Positions 47,830 through 59,400 of a stretch of DNA of 64,000 nt are shown in pieces; positions within the stretch are counted from its first letter, which is position 1; every line of letters begins with the position of its first letter. Position numbers and translations under genes: made by a program. The stretch is from Lotus japonicus (taxonomy: Eukaryota > Streptophyta > Magnoliopsida > Fabales > Fabaceae). Location: positions 15,432,223 to 15,496,222 of the forward strand of contig NC_080043.1 of the NCBI RefSeq assembly GCF_012489685.1. Direction: 5' to 3'. The notes under the pieces are model-generated. The model was not told where the DNA came from, did not search any database, and saw only the letters and a program-made list of their open reading frames with translations.

Positions 47830-48215
47830 AGCTCAATATGTGGAGCTTCAAGCTGCTCTCATCTAGTTTGATGTTCATTCTCCTAAAGTTTGTGCTAAGT
47901 GTTATCTATATATATTACGTGTCGGTTTTTAAGGAGCCAGTTGGGGTGTGGGAGAAATGGAGAAATTTATGAGATCCTTTCTTTGGGGGAGGTTGATAGT
48001 AGTCGTAGGATCATATTTCTTGGGAGAAAATATGTAAAGGGATACAATTGGGAGGTTTGGGCCTTGGAATTCTATGATGAGAAATAAGGCTTTAGTTTTA
48101 AAATGGTGTTGGAGGTTTGGATCTAAGAGAGGAGCGAATTGGAGAAATGTGGTTGTGCTCACTATGGTTTTGAGGAGAGTTCCATGTTATTGCACTTGCA
48201 GGTGGACAACTTCTC
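47830..48215 (+). pseudogene. LINE reverse transcriptase C-terminal fragment, part 1
   Basis: The plus strand reads SVFKEPVGVWEKMEKFMRSF then LWGEVDSSRRI, and after a frameshift MRNKALVLKWCWRFGSKRGA and NWRNVVVLTMVLRR. This is the order found after the polymerase core of plant LINE proteins (a hydrophobic FLWG block, then NKALL.KW.WR). The fragment breaks off near 48.2 kb and the following part of the same protein appears at 49.49 kb. Confidence 0.7.
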
Positions 48216-49490
48216 TTTCTGTTATGTATATGTACAAGATATTCTGAAAAACTTATTGGCAGACAATGTTATATTATAGTTGTTCCAAGATCATTGCCTT
48301 TGTAAGTTAGTTAAGGGTTATGGTCATTGCACATTAGCTTAGACCCCTCTAGGTGCTAATGTCTGGACAGCTCCTCATTATATGGACCGCACATGACAAG
48401 GTGGATTGCAGATTTGCAATGTGTCTTATTTTCAATAGAATAACTTATCTCAGGTTTCCAATGAGATGGACGACGGGGCGCAAGTGGTGGGGGATGGTAG
48501 ATTGCGAGGATGCCATTTACGAGGATCCACTAGTTTTAGTGGCAATCGCGCCGGAGAATGACGTTGATGGTAACATGTTACATGATGGTTGCGAAAAGCA
48601 TGTTGGTATTGTAGAGCATTTGGATTCTATACTGATGTGCGACTTGGAGGAAGTAGGTGTTTCCATACCTACTGATTAGGTTAAAAGGGGTAGGGGTAGG
48701 AGTGTATAAGAGACGGGTTAGGACGGGTTTTGGTTGACCCTTACCTGACCCTATATATTGATCGAGTCATTTTATAGACTCTAACCCGTCCGTAAACTCG
48801 AAGAAACCCGACATTGTTCGTGGCTGACTAGTACCGGGTTAATATAAAAGACCATATATTTAAAATATGCGCTCATCATGCGAGGTTATCGTCAAAGACT
48901 TAGAATATTGATTCAGCTCTTGAAGTTTACGTTCTATTTTATGTTGATATAACTTTATCGTTAAACCTAAATAGTTTTTGGGTATTTCAGATTTGGAAAT
49001 GTGGTTATCTTGTGATTGCAATTATATTTTTAAGCTATTGTCGTTCATGAATTTATTTATGTTTGTAATAAAATATTTTATTTGCAACAGTAGAAGTAAA
49101 CAACAAAGTGCATAAAGCATCAACACGAGCCTCTAATAGTAATTCATTGAAGTTGTTTGTAAAATATCGGTTGAATGAATTCCAATAAAAATAGATCTAC
49201 AATGTGTTTCCCATGCAGTATTAATTGTGTCTTTAAGTATTTGTTATTACAAGTATTCCATAAACAAGTGATTACAAATTGCAATAATGTACACCAAGAT
49301 TTCAATAATCATTTTGACATTGTAAGTTTTGGGTTATAGTGCGCAAAATTAATGTACAAATTATTCCGTTAAATTGACTTATTCATATATTACATAAAAA
49401 TTAACATTAATATTAATTTATGTCACTTCAAAGAAAGACATAAATATTATTTTATGTCACAATACTTTTCATATAATCATTTATGTTCTC
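48216..49490. other. 1.3-kb block between two LINE pieces, origin unknown
   Basis: It contains a 108-codon plus-strand frame (48353-48679; ends VEHLDSILMCDLEEVGVSIP) of unknown relation. At about 48700-48860 a GC-richer block reads gacgggtt, gacccttacctgaccc and acccgtccgtaaac. It separates two consecutive pieces of one LINE open frame, so it is probably an insertion, but no termini were identified. Confidence 0.4.
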
Positions 49491-49800
49491 AAGGAGGATA
49501 GTTTGGTGGTTGGTTTGTTTCGAAATGAATTGTATTTTTTTGTTGGTAAAGGCGATAGAATTTTGTTTTGGAGAGACTGATGGGTGAGGAAAATCGCTTT
49601 ATGAGCAAGGTTCCCACGGATCATTGCTTTGTCATTGGAAAAAACAGTCAGCTAGGGCGATGTTGGGAGTTTTGTGGCGGGTGCACAAAGCTGATCCACT
49701 CCTTTACGATGGAGAACTTATTTGATTGGGAAGTGGAGCGATTTTAGAACTTGATCCAGGTCATTATGTAAGGTTCAAATGAGTACTCTCTCAAGGAGAA
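49491..49800 (+). pseudogene. LINE reverse transcriptase C-terminal fragment, part 2 (zf-RVT region)
   Basis: The plus strand reads SLVVGLFRNELYFFVGKGDR then ILFWRD, and after a frameshift GEENRFMSKVP and DVGSFVAGAQ. This matches the segment VG.GDRI.FW.D.W of the zinc-binding reverse transcriptase C-terminal region. It continues the protein started at 47.83 kb. Confidence 0.65.
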
Positions 49801-51320
49801 GAAATGTTTTAATGATGAAAAAACGACAAAGCTTTGGTTCTACTAAAGATCAACATGACGAATGAGAAGGACCAATACAAAGGAAGAAGCGTCAAACACC
49901 GAAGGAGCTACAACAATTCAAGAATACATCGTCTAATCTGAACACCGAGGAAAAAGGTGTCTATCACAAGGTGAACCACAACTATGAATAATTCGCTATG
50001 AAGCTAGTAAAACAATGATCTAATCTTGTTCGCATGTGATCTGCTCAGCTTGACAATAGTACAATGATCATAATCAAAAGTAAAAAGTTATCAAGTCATC
50101 AGAAAGCTATGAAGCATGTGTATATGCCAAAAGGAGAAAAGTATCATCTGACACTTAGTTTCAACGGTCAAGAAGTCTTCTAGAGTCAACATAAGTTTGA
50201 ACACTCATAGCTGAAAAGAAGCAACAAAAGTACAACTCACAACTATCTTGGACGATGAAGACATGTAGAAAGTTTTTCATAAGTCTTCATCCATCTGACA
50301 CAGATCAGAACAACTGTTCTCATAGTACTTGTGGTTAGAACATTTATTTTCTACTCTCTAACTTCTACAAGAAGATCTTCTGCCAAATACTCATGATGAC
50401 TCAAGTCTTGCAACAATCATATGAAGACTGAGTATAAATTAATTAATGAAAAAAGATCAAAGTATGATGAGTGTGATATATATATATACATATATAGAAA
50501 GAGAGCAAAGCATGAAAGAAGAGAAGCAAGTAAGATGAAAAAGAAAGATGTTCCGAGAAAGAATTTGACATTATGAGAATAATCATGTGTGAAGCAAAGT
50601 GAAGAAGAGAAGATGAATGAAGGGAAGTGAAAGGCTCACCGTACACAAATTGAGGGGGAGCATACTCAAATGATCATGATGTGCAATATCTACATGGATT
50701 CACACATGCTAAAATAACTCATTAACACGTGAAACATGTAGCAAGTCGAGGTGGCTCTTTGAAGTAGAGGTTTTACTCAAGCCAAATCATAATGTGATTG
50801 AAGACCTCGATTGAAAGAGTAAGAGAAAAAAAAAAAGACGCAAGGCTAAATTGAAATGGATAAAATATCTATGCTTGAGTGAGAGAAAAAAAGCAAGAGT
50901 GAAAATATACAAGTTCAAGGCCTTCCAGAGAAAGGCCGAGAGTGACTTGTTTATGCCTGAAGAGGTATAATAAAATAATACTTGGTTGTTTGTTTCTAAA
51001 GAGATATGGTAAAAGAATATGTGGTTGTTCCTGAAGAGGCATGGAAAAGAATACTTGTTTGTGCTTGAAGAGGCATGGGATAAGAATACTTGTTTGTGCC
51101 TAAAGAGGCACGGAGAAAGAATACTTGTATGGCGAAGTCATTGATACTTATTAGCGGAAATCTTGGTGGATACCAATGATTGGACGTAGCCCTCTTACTT
51201 TGAGGGAATCAAGATAAAATATATGTGGACATTGTTTGTTGCCCTCTAAACTACTCCCACCGCTTGCATAACACTCTCCTAAATTGCATTCATCTAAAGT
51301 TATCGGCAAAAACTATAAGT
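49800..51320 (+). mobile_element. Copia-like LTR element remnant with PPT and internal minisatellite
   Basis: A polypurine tract attgagggggag (50649-50660) of the Copia type precedes an LTR-like stretch. Downstream, the word attggacgtagccctctta, an acidic-free AT-rich R/U5-like block and caccgcttgcataac recall Copia LTR 3' parts. No open gag-pol is present and the second LTR is not in evidence. The limits are approximate. Confidence 0.4.
50930..51135 (+). repeat. Minisatellite, about 37-bp unit, about five copies
   Basis: Imperfect repeats of the unit cttgtttgtgcctgaagaggcatggaaaagaata (written here as cttgtttgtgcctga + agaggcatgg + aaaagaata). The agaggcatgg/agaggcacgg core recurs at about 50958, 51000, 51035, 51072 and 51110. 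It lies inside the presumed Copia LTR. Confidence 0.65.
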
Positions 51321-54237
51321 GATCTAGTCACTCGTGATCGGATTCTATAGACATAATATAACCCCCATGTTGTGTCCCTATGATATTCCTCACATTGGTG
51401 CAATTTTATCTCAAAATATCCTTAAAGACTCAAATGTTTATATAAATTAACATATTTAAACATTCAAATAGCCAATTAGAATATAATTCCAAGATATTAA
51501 AATTAAAATCTAATATAATAATCATATAAATAATAAAAATACTATATACTAGTATTGATTTCACGTCATGCATGAATGTAATAAGAGTACTTTGTCGGCA
51601 CATGTTAGATCTTTTCATATTTCTTCTCTCATTTTTCTTTTTTAAATACGTACATCACCTATTGAAATATTTTTTTTTTTTCTAATCTTAGTTACATTCT
51701 AATTTACTTTTTTTCTTCTAATTTCTAAATCAATCTATCAAAACCATATTAATCTTCCATATGTATATACGAAAACATAAAATACAATTTTTTTTGAGTT
51801 AATTTTGAAATCAATCAGTTAAAACTATTTGATATCAACTTTTTTTATGACATATTTGATACTGTCCACACTGGTCCGAACCGAACCCTAGCAATCCAAC
51901 GTTTTTTTTAGAAAATGAGTCGGTTCGGTTCGGCCGGTTCGCGTTTATAGGTTCGTTAGGGTTCAACCGGTCGGTTTTGGTTCAAGCTCCAGCCTGACCG
52001 AACCGACCGAACCAGGTCTTTAAAAGAAAAAAAAAAAACCTGCCCAGGCCCAAGCTTCTCCTTCAGTCCAGACTCCAGACCATATAAAAACTCTCATTTC
52101 TTCACTTCATCCTAACCCTAGCCGCCACTCACCTCTCTCTTCACTTCCCAGACCATATAATTTTTCTGGATTATTTGCTTGATCTCAGTCTTCTTATTTT
52201 TTCTACAATTTTTTTTTGGCTTCTCAGCCCGGTATACGTGGCCCGCACAAACCGAATCTGAAAAACCCGAGTCTTCTGAGCGAACGGTGGCAGGCCTAGT
52301 GGTTCGTCTTTTTCACCCGACCGTACTCATCCGATGGACAACCCTATTTGATAATATGATTTTGAACGTTTTAAATTAATTTTTTTATATGAAAAATAAC
52401 CATAATTATTAAAAAATAACTTTGTCAGCATACATCTTAATGATAGAAAAGTCACAATTGACTTTTATTAATTATTCTAATATCATTAGATGTCAAATTA
52501 ATATAGTAGTTATTTTCGAAAAAGTCACAATTGACTTTTGTTAATTATTCTAATGTCATTAATCACTACTAAATGCAATATTAATACATTAATTATTTTC
52601 AAAGATATGAAATTATTTAATATTTAAATTACTATAAAATTAAAAAATGTGAATATGACATCATATACCTACTAATTATAGTATGAGAGATAAAACTTAT
52701 CAAGAAAGACATAGAATGAGGGGTGACACTTGTCAGAGTTGCCACTTTTTAGTTTCGAAAATAATATATAGTATAGGATAGGATTATACTACCTCCATTT
52801 CTTATTAATTGTCCACTTTGAAGAAAAAATTATGTTCCTATATATCTGTCCACTTATATTTTCAAGAGAGCATAAATTGATATTTTTCCAAGTATTGCCC
52901 TTGTGGAAACAATAAATGAAAAAAGATAAAATGTATTCTAAAGGGTAAAAATGGGAAACAAATAATACTTTTATGAAAATTAACAAAATTAATTGCACTC
53001 CTTAATATGTATATTTCTTCTTTTACCAGACAGTTAAATAGGAATAGAGATACATTTTCCTTTTGACTTAATTGCACTTTTGGTCCCCCAACTATGGCCT
53101 TCCTGCGAAAATCGTCCTCAAACTTAAAAATGACTGAAATAAAAGAAGAAGTACGACAGTAGTACCAATGGTCATCTATCCTTGGATTCAATCCAGGTAA
53201 AGAATTTATGTACAATATGAAAAATGACTATCTGCATAAAAATAAGGGAAGTAAAACAAATAAACATAAAGAAAAAAAATTGCACAATTAATTATGATGT
53301 GCTTGACTCAAAATGTCCCTAGTTGAGTTGTCAACTATCACAACCAAGGTCGCGACATACGATACTAAAAAGGTGTAACCAGAGGAGTTTTCACGATTAT
53401 TTATTGAAATCTAAATATTGAAAATAACGTAAAAAATATCTTTGAAACCAAATTCAAGATTTGAAAGTCTATTATGCGTAGGGAAGGTGATATCACCCTA
53501 CTACCCAGTTGTAATAAAACGGTTAGCTCTAATTAATTGTGGAAAATACTTTTGCTTTAAAAATATTTTTTTTGACCCCAAAAGAAAATATTTTTGTCTT
53601 TTTATTATTTGCTTTTTTGATTCAATTAAATAAAAAAATTATTTACAAGTTAGACCCGACAAGCTTTCGAATCTTGCTCCTATTTATTACCCTAGTGAAG
53701 TGGAGAAGTTCTGATATTTCACGCTCCATTATTTCTTACTATTTATTTTTCATTCAGTTTTTCTTCTTGTCTCTCTAACTAATTATTTGGTAGAGAAGAG
53801 AGAATGTTACTTTTTGGGTTAAAAAATAATTATTTATAATATAAAACACTTTATGGCAGTCATAAACCGATTATTATCGACACCGAACTACCAGTAAAGT
53901 GCGATTTAGGTTTGAAATAGTTATTTGTTATATAAAACACTTTCTGGCGGTCATATGTGAGTATTGGGTCCCAAACCGCTAGTAAAGTAAAAAAAAAACT
54001 TGGGCTAACACATCTCCCTTCAATTTGGAGAAACCACAATAAGTGGTGGGTCCCACTCACCAAACAAGAGAGATTCTCCATTTCTCCTCGATCTCTCTTC
54101 ACTATTTCTACCCTAACAAACAAAAGGTAAAAGTGTGGAGTGTAAATGTGTTAAGAAAGTTTAACTCTTTTCGGGAAGAGGAAGGAATCAAATTTGAGGT
54201 GGTAAAGTTCACAACACACAACAAGTAGTTGAATGAA
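51321..54237. other. Intergenic, AT-rich, with short repeats
   Basis: 51.85-52.35 kb is GC-richer with repeated ggttcggttcgg / ccgaaccgacc words in both orientations and ends near ccgatggacaacc. It resembles a worn element. At 52446-52561 a block of about 43 bp (aaagtcacaattgactttt and neighbours) is repeated twice. At 52788 a Stowaway-like left end (acctccatttcttattaatt) occurs without its partner. At 53064 a lone MULE-like end (cttaattgcacttttggtcc) occurs. At 53826-53991 an 80-bp unit (ataaaacactttntggcngtcat) is present twice. No gene recognised. Confidence 0.5.
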
Positions 54238-55576
54238 GGCTTAAAAGCACTTTTAGTCCCCCACGAATGTGATGTGTGCAAATATGGTCCCTAAAGTTTA
54301 AAAATTGCATTTTTCATCCCACACATTTATCTCCGTTAACACTTTTGATCTTCCGTCCAATTCCATCCATTTTTTAACGGTTTCTGGATTAAAAAAAATA
54401 ATAATAATAGCCCAGCCATCTGAACCATCTTCATCTCCTTTCTCCAGAAAATACAAACAAAACCTTTACCCTTCTCAATTCTCCACACCACCATCAATAA
54501 TAGAAACTAAACCTAGATTCTCCATATCCATTCTCCATACCACTATCATCAACTTACTCTTTTCACTGTCGATGACCCCTTCCTCTCTCAACACTGGTGC
54601 TAAGAATCTGGGTGTAGTCAGATCTGGATTAGGAGAGACTGTGGGACGAGATCGAGGGGTAAACGAAGGGCGCGAAGCGACTCAGCATGCAATGGTGATG
54701 GACGAGATCGGGACTGGTGACGGTGGTGGAAACCTCTCTCGCGACCGCACCTGTTCTCCCAATTTCTTGCTGCTCCGTCTCTCTTACCCTCGCTCTATTT
54801 CTACGCTGGTCAGAACCTGGGTTTGTTTCTCGGCTAGGAACGAGGTTGAGGCAGGATAAAAAACAATGAAATTTAGGTTTTCCAAATTGGGGTTTGTGGG
54901 TTGGGATTTTTGGGTGAGGTTTGTTAATTTGCTGGCTCTGAACTACCGAATCCATGTTGAAAGAGTGTGAAGAAGAAAATTGAAGTAGCGAAGATGAAGC
55001 AAAAATCTGGTTCAAATGTAAATGTCTTGTTTTGTAATATGATCTTTCTCGTGTTCTGTTTATTGTCCCTTTGTACAAATTGTTTTTTTTAATTCCCTTC
55101 AAGTTGGATTTGGCATGGTTTCGTTTGATGAGCTACATGGTTGAGTAATGGAGGTTGTAAAGGATATGACCTTCAATTGTTTTTTTATCTTCATTGTAAT
55201 TTCTTCAGATCTATTTATTTTGCTGGGTTTTGGTGAAGATGATGTAGAAGGGGGAAGAAATTTGGGGAAGATGATGATGAGGGGGGAAGAATATGCACAT
55301 GGTGGAAGAAATTTGATAAAGAATGTGGAAGAGAGAAATTGTGGTTCTTTTGAAAAAAAATTTTTGAAGAATATGATGAAGATGATAAAAGGATGTATGA
55401 AGAAGTGAAGAATTTTCTGGAAAATCCATAAAACGTTAGTTTTTTGATGGAAAAGTGATGAGGGACCAAAAGTGTTGACGGAAAGTAACGTCGGGGACGT
55501 ATTATGCTATTTTTAAAGTTTAGGGACCATGTTTGCACATATTGCATTCGTAGGGGACTAAAAGTGCTTTTAAGCC
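54238..55576. mobile_element. Mutator-like non-autonomous element, 1339 bp, TSD ttgaatgaa
   Basis: The terminal inverted repeats start GGCTTAAAAGCACTTTTAGTC and continue with aaagtttaaaaat.. and ..atttttaaagttt plus caaatatggtccct / agggaccatgtttg for about 130 bp. The exact 9-bp duplication ttgaatgaa is at 54229-54237 and 55577-55585. Interior frames (54305-54859 +, 54629-55102 -, 55215-55757 -) overlap each other and resemble no family. No transposase seen. Confidence 0.88.
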
Positions 55577-55585
55577 TTGAATGAA

Positions 55586-56303
55586 ATGTGATTTTATGAG
55601 ACACGAGACTCAAATAGTCAATAGTTACCCCACATTTTAAGAAGCTCTTCAAACTTAACAATATATTTGTTATAGGGTGAAATGGTAAAAGAGAATTTGT
55701 GAAGAGAGAGTTTGTGAAGAGTTGTGAGATCCTCCTCAGTTTGGTTTGTAAACTCACACAAAAGAGAGAGAAGAATTTTATGGATCCCGTATATTTTTGG
55801 TAATCTCTTCAAAAGGCGAAGGATAAACTATAGCAAATAATATATATCAATATGATAGATTTATTTATATAAAATAAATATATCTGAAATATATTAATTT
55901 ATGTTAAATAATTTTCTATAAAACATTTATATACTTATATAAAAATATATAGAATTAATTTATAATATTTTGATATTTAGGATAAAAATATCAGTTTTTA
56001 TATACTATTTTATATTCAACCAAACGAGATAAGAGATATATCATATCATTCTTTCTCATCTATTTCTATCATATCAATTAACATATAAATCTACTTTATT
56101 CCTCACATCACGTTCAAAAAAATAATAATATTCCTCATATCTTTTTCTCTACTCATCTTCTCTCTTCTCTACCAAACAAAGCATAAGGAAAATTTTAACA
56201 GTGTTAGATTGATAGGATTTAATTACAAAATTTTACAACTACAAGGATTTAATTACAAGTTGAAAGAAATTCTAAGGACCTACTAATTATTAATTTTACT
56301 CCT
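55586..56303. other. Upstream region of NTAN1
   Basis: AT-rich DNA. The last 300 bp lead into the NTAN1 5' UTR. A word accaaacaaagcataagg near 56170 is typical of worn MITE ends. No clear TATA box can be assigned. Confidence 0.35.
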
Positions 56304-56404
56304 ATGCTTCTTCTTCCCAAATGACACCAGCTCCACCACCACTGGAATCAGTGGCAGTAACCAGAAACCGCCACCATCAGCAGCTTATTTTGAACGCCAA
56401 CTGA
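56304..56404 (+). promoter_or_regulatory. Two upstream ORFs before the NTAN1 start
   Basis: ATG at 56304 opens a 6-codon uORF ending TGA at 56322-56324. ATG at 56321 opens a 27-codon uORF ending TGA at 56402-56404. The second ends 24 bases before the main ATG at 56428. If the transcript starts upstream of 56300, both would be scanned first and could dampen translation of the amidohydrolase. The transcription start is not known, so this is inference. Confidence 0.45.
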
Positions 56405-56427
56405 TCTTCTTTCACTACCCGAAAATC

Positions 56428-59400
56428 ATGATCTTCGTTGATGGGGTTCCATTCACCACGCATTCATCATCCTCAACATCTCAGCCTCAGGTAACCAACT
56501 CCTCCTCCTTTTTCTCCTTTTCCGATACCCTTTTGCCTGAATTTCATAAGGAAGTGAAAAAGGTATGATTTTTCTGCAAACTAATTTGCGCCAATTTTCT
56601 GACCTCATATCACTATTTTTGATTAATTTGTGTATATAAATCAGGGTGTTCTAGTAGTGGATTGTTTTGTAGAGAGTTGACTCAGTAAATGTTTCAAATT
56701 TTTCAATATTTGATTGAGAAGAAGCATAGGCATGGGAAAAAAATGTGAAATTGAGACCAATTTTGTTTAGATTTTGGGATCAGGACTCAGAAGGGAGAGA
56801 ATTGAGAAATGGGGTTTCTCAATCTTCTTTTCAATTATTTGTATTTCTTTAATTGGCAATTGTTCACCAATTTCACAAAAAATGCTGTTTTGTGGCTGTT
56901 TTTGTTTTCTTTTATATTTGGATTTTGGGACATTGATTTTCTTTTCAAGGATGTGGCTTAATCAATTAGTATTACCTAGAGAACAAAATCTAAGGTGGAA
57001 AAAGTGAAGGTTATCTCTTGACCTTCTTCACTTAGGTGCATCATAGAAAGCATGCAATGATGTAATTTATAACTCTCATACTGTGTCATTGTACAAACAA
57101 CAACAACAAAAGCCTTATCCCACTAAGTGAGGTCGGCTATGCCGTGTCATTGTACAGCTCCTGTAAATCTTGACTTATTGTTTGGATGATAGTAAATTAG
57201 GTTAGGAGCTTTGTATGTAAGTATGAATTTGTTTTTATGAACAGGGGATGGATATTTTGATTGCTTTGTTGGGAAATCCCAGTCTGGTATCTGCCTCAAA
57301 CTCTTTGAAGGCTAACCCAGAGAGGAAGTTCTCAGATTCTGAAGAGACTAGTCCAGAGAGATCAAAATGTGTTTATATATTCCAAAGAGAATATGCTACT
57401 GTTGACCCTGCAATTGTTGATGTATGTAACTTCTTAACCCTTTCTAATGTCATCAAACTAATATATATTAACTCAAAAATTAAAATTTCCTATTTTCTTT
57501 TGCGATATGCAAGAGATAATGCATGTTAATTGTAATTTGTAAATATAAATTTAATTTTAATTAGGTCATGCTTCATTGTGGCATGCAAATAATAATCGTT
57601 TGCATGCATGCACTTCATACTTAATTGGACTATGATGCTATGCTTGGATGAATATAAATGAGACAGAAATATAGAGAGAAAGGGGATTTGGAAAACAAAA
57701 AAGAGCACTTGACTTGTCTGGGTGGAGATTAAAATGAATAAGGATTTTTTTTTCTGAGGTCCACCAAAATAGTGTCACTCTTCCTTTGGCAATATTCTGT
57801 ACGGAAGTCTGTGGGTTTTGCACCATTTCTCATTTTACTCGGTGCCAACCTCTCGACCAGTACTTAGAATTTAGTGGATTATTTCAAATTTTAATCGATT
57901 AAAATCAGTTCATGCAGCTGCACAAATTTCAAATTTTACTTTTCAATGGATTGTCTTGCAGTTCTCTTCTTGACATAGTATTTCTGTGCTTTTTTGTCCT
58001 CCGCGGCTCTCCTCACATCACTAGTTTGTTGGCACTGATGAAGCGACAACGTGTGTTGGCATTGTTATCCGTAATCAAAAGACTGGAATGTAAGGGTTAA
58101 GGATTAGTTACTAAATTTGATAAAAGAGACTACTGTACTGCACAGTGTATATTAAGTTTTACAGATCCTTTCACCAAGTGTTTAATTTCTGATTTTATTA
58201 TTTTTAATTTGACATTACAGGACATCAGTTGCCCATATGGATTCCCCTAAAATTGTAGAAATGGGCCTCTCTCAAATGTTAGCTCTACTTCTTGACGACA
58301 GTTTGGACACTGTGTTGGATGTACTTTTCCTTTTCTTTATTTCTACTTTCTATTAGTTGGTTTGATGACTCCCTTACAGTTTACATGTTTTTTAAATCTG
58401 CTTTATTAAAACGTTGTAGGTGCACCTAATTGGGGGTTTTGAAGATGTTTCACTGCAAGTCTGGCCAGGGTCTTCTGCTTTGTTGTTGATTTTTCAATTT
58501 GTAGATTACACTCAAAGACTGAAGAATTGAAGTTGAATCTGTTGAATTTTTTTGCAGCATGCTAATGGTAGTAACTCTGTATCAGAAAGCCAGGCAGATT
58601 TGGATGGTTATTCCTTTCCTTTGTGTTCAAAGATTGTTCATGCTTTAGGGTCAAGAGAGGAGAAGTTTCATGTTCGAACGATGTGTGTTCTTGGGCATAA
58701 TACCAGAAAGGATTCTGATGGAAAAACTTACCCCATTTTTAATGGATTTGTGGTTAGCTCTTTCTTTTAAATCTTTCCATTACAGCTTGTTCATTTACAA
58801 ATTACAATGTGATAAGCCTCTTACTTTCCATCACTACAAAACATAGATACCTTGTTAATAGTTTAGAGTAAATATGTTTTTGGACCTGTCAATTTTAATC
58901 ATTAAATTGTCAACCTGGACTGATCTACATATTCACTAATACACTCACAGATATTTCTTTCTACCACTAGTGGATCTGTTTTGGATAAATTAGTCAGTAT
59001 CATACTGGATAAACCTTAACTGGATAAAAGCAAAACAGACACTTCCAAAATGCATGTTCATATTGGATCAATGCAAATCATGGTATCCAGAGAAACACTT
59101 TTTAGAACAGACACATCCACGTAGGATGGTGAAAGTACTTATGGTAACATGATGCATTTTTTGGTTTCAACTGTTTGGCAAAAGCTGTTCTAGTCTTTTC
59201 TGGTTTAAGAGTTACATGAATTTTCAAACTTTTCAATTGGATTCTGATTTCTTACTAAACACCATTTCAGGTGGAGACTGCAACCGGAGTTGTTATCCCA
59301 GCAAGTTTTGATAGAAGCTCTAGATGTCCCGATGAAGTTGTCAGAAGAATACGAGTATCTGCTTCTTATGAAGATACCAGTTGGAATGGGAAGTTACTAG

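Noticed and set aside
54305..55757. Frames of 157-184 codons inside a Mutator-like element
   Set aside because: Overlapping on both strands, low-complexity composition, no family resemblance and no splice context. Possible Pack-MULE cargo was considered, but no host gene was recognised.
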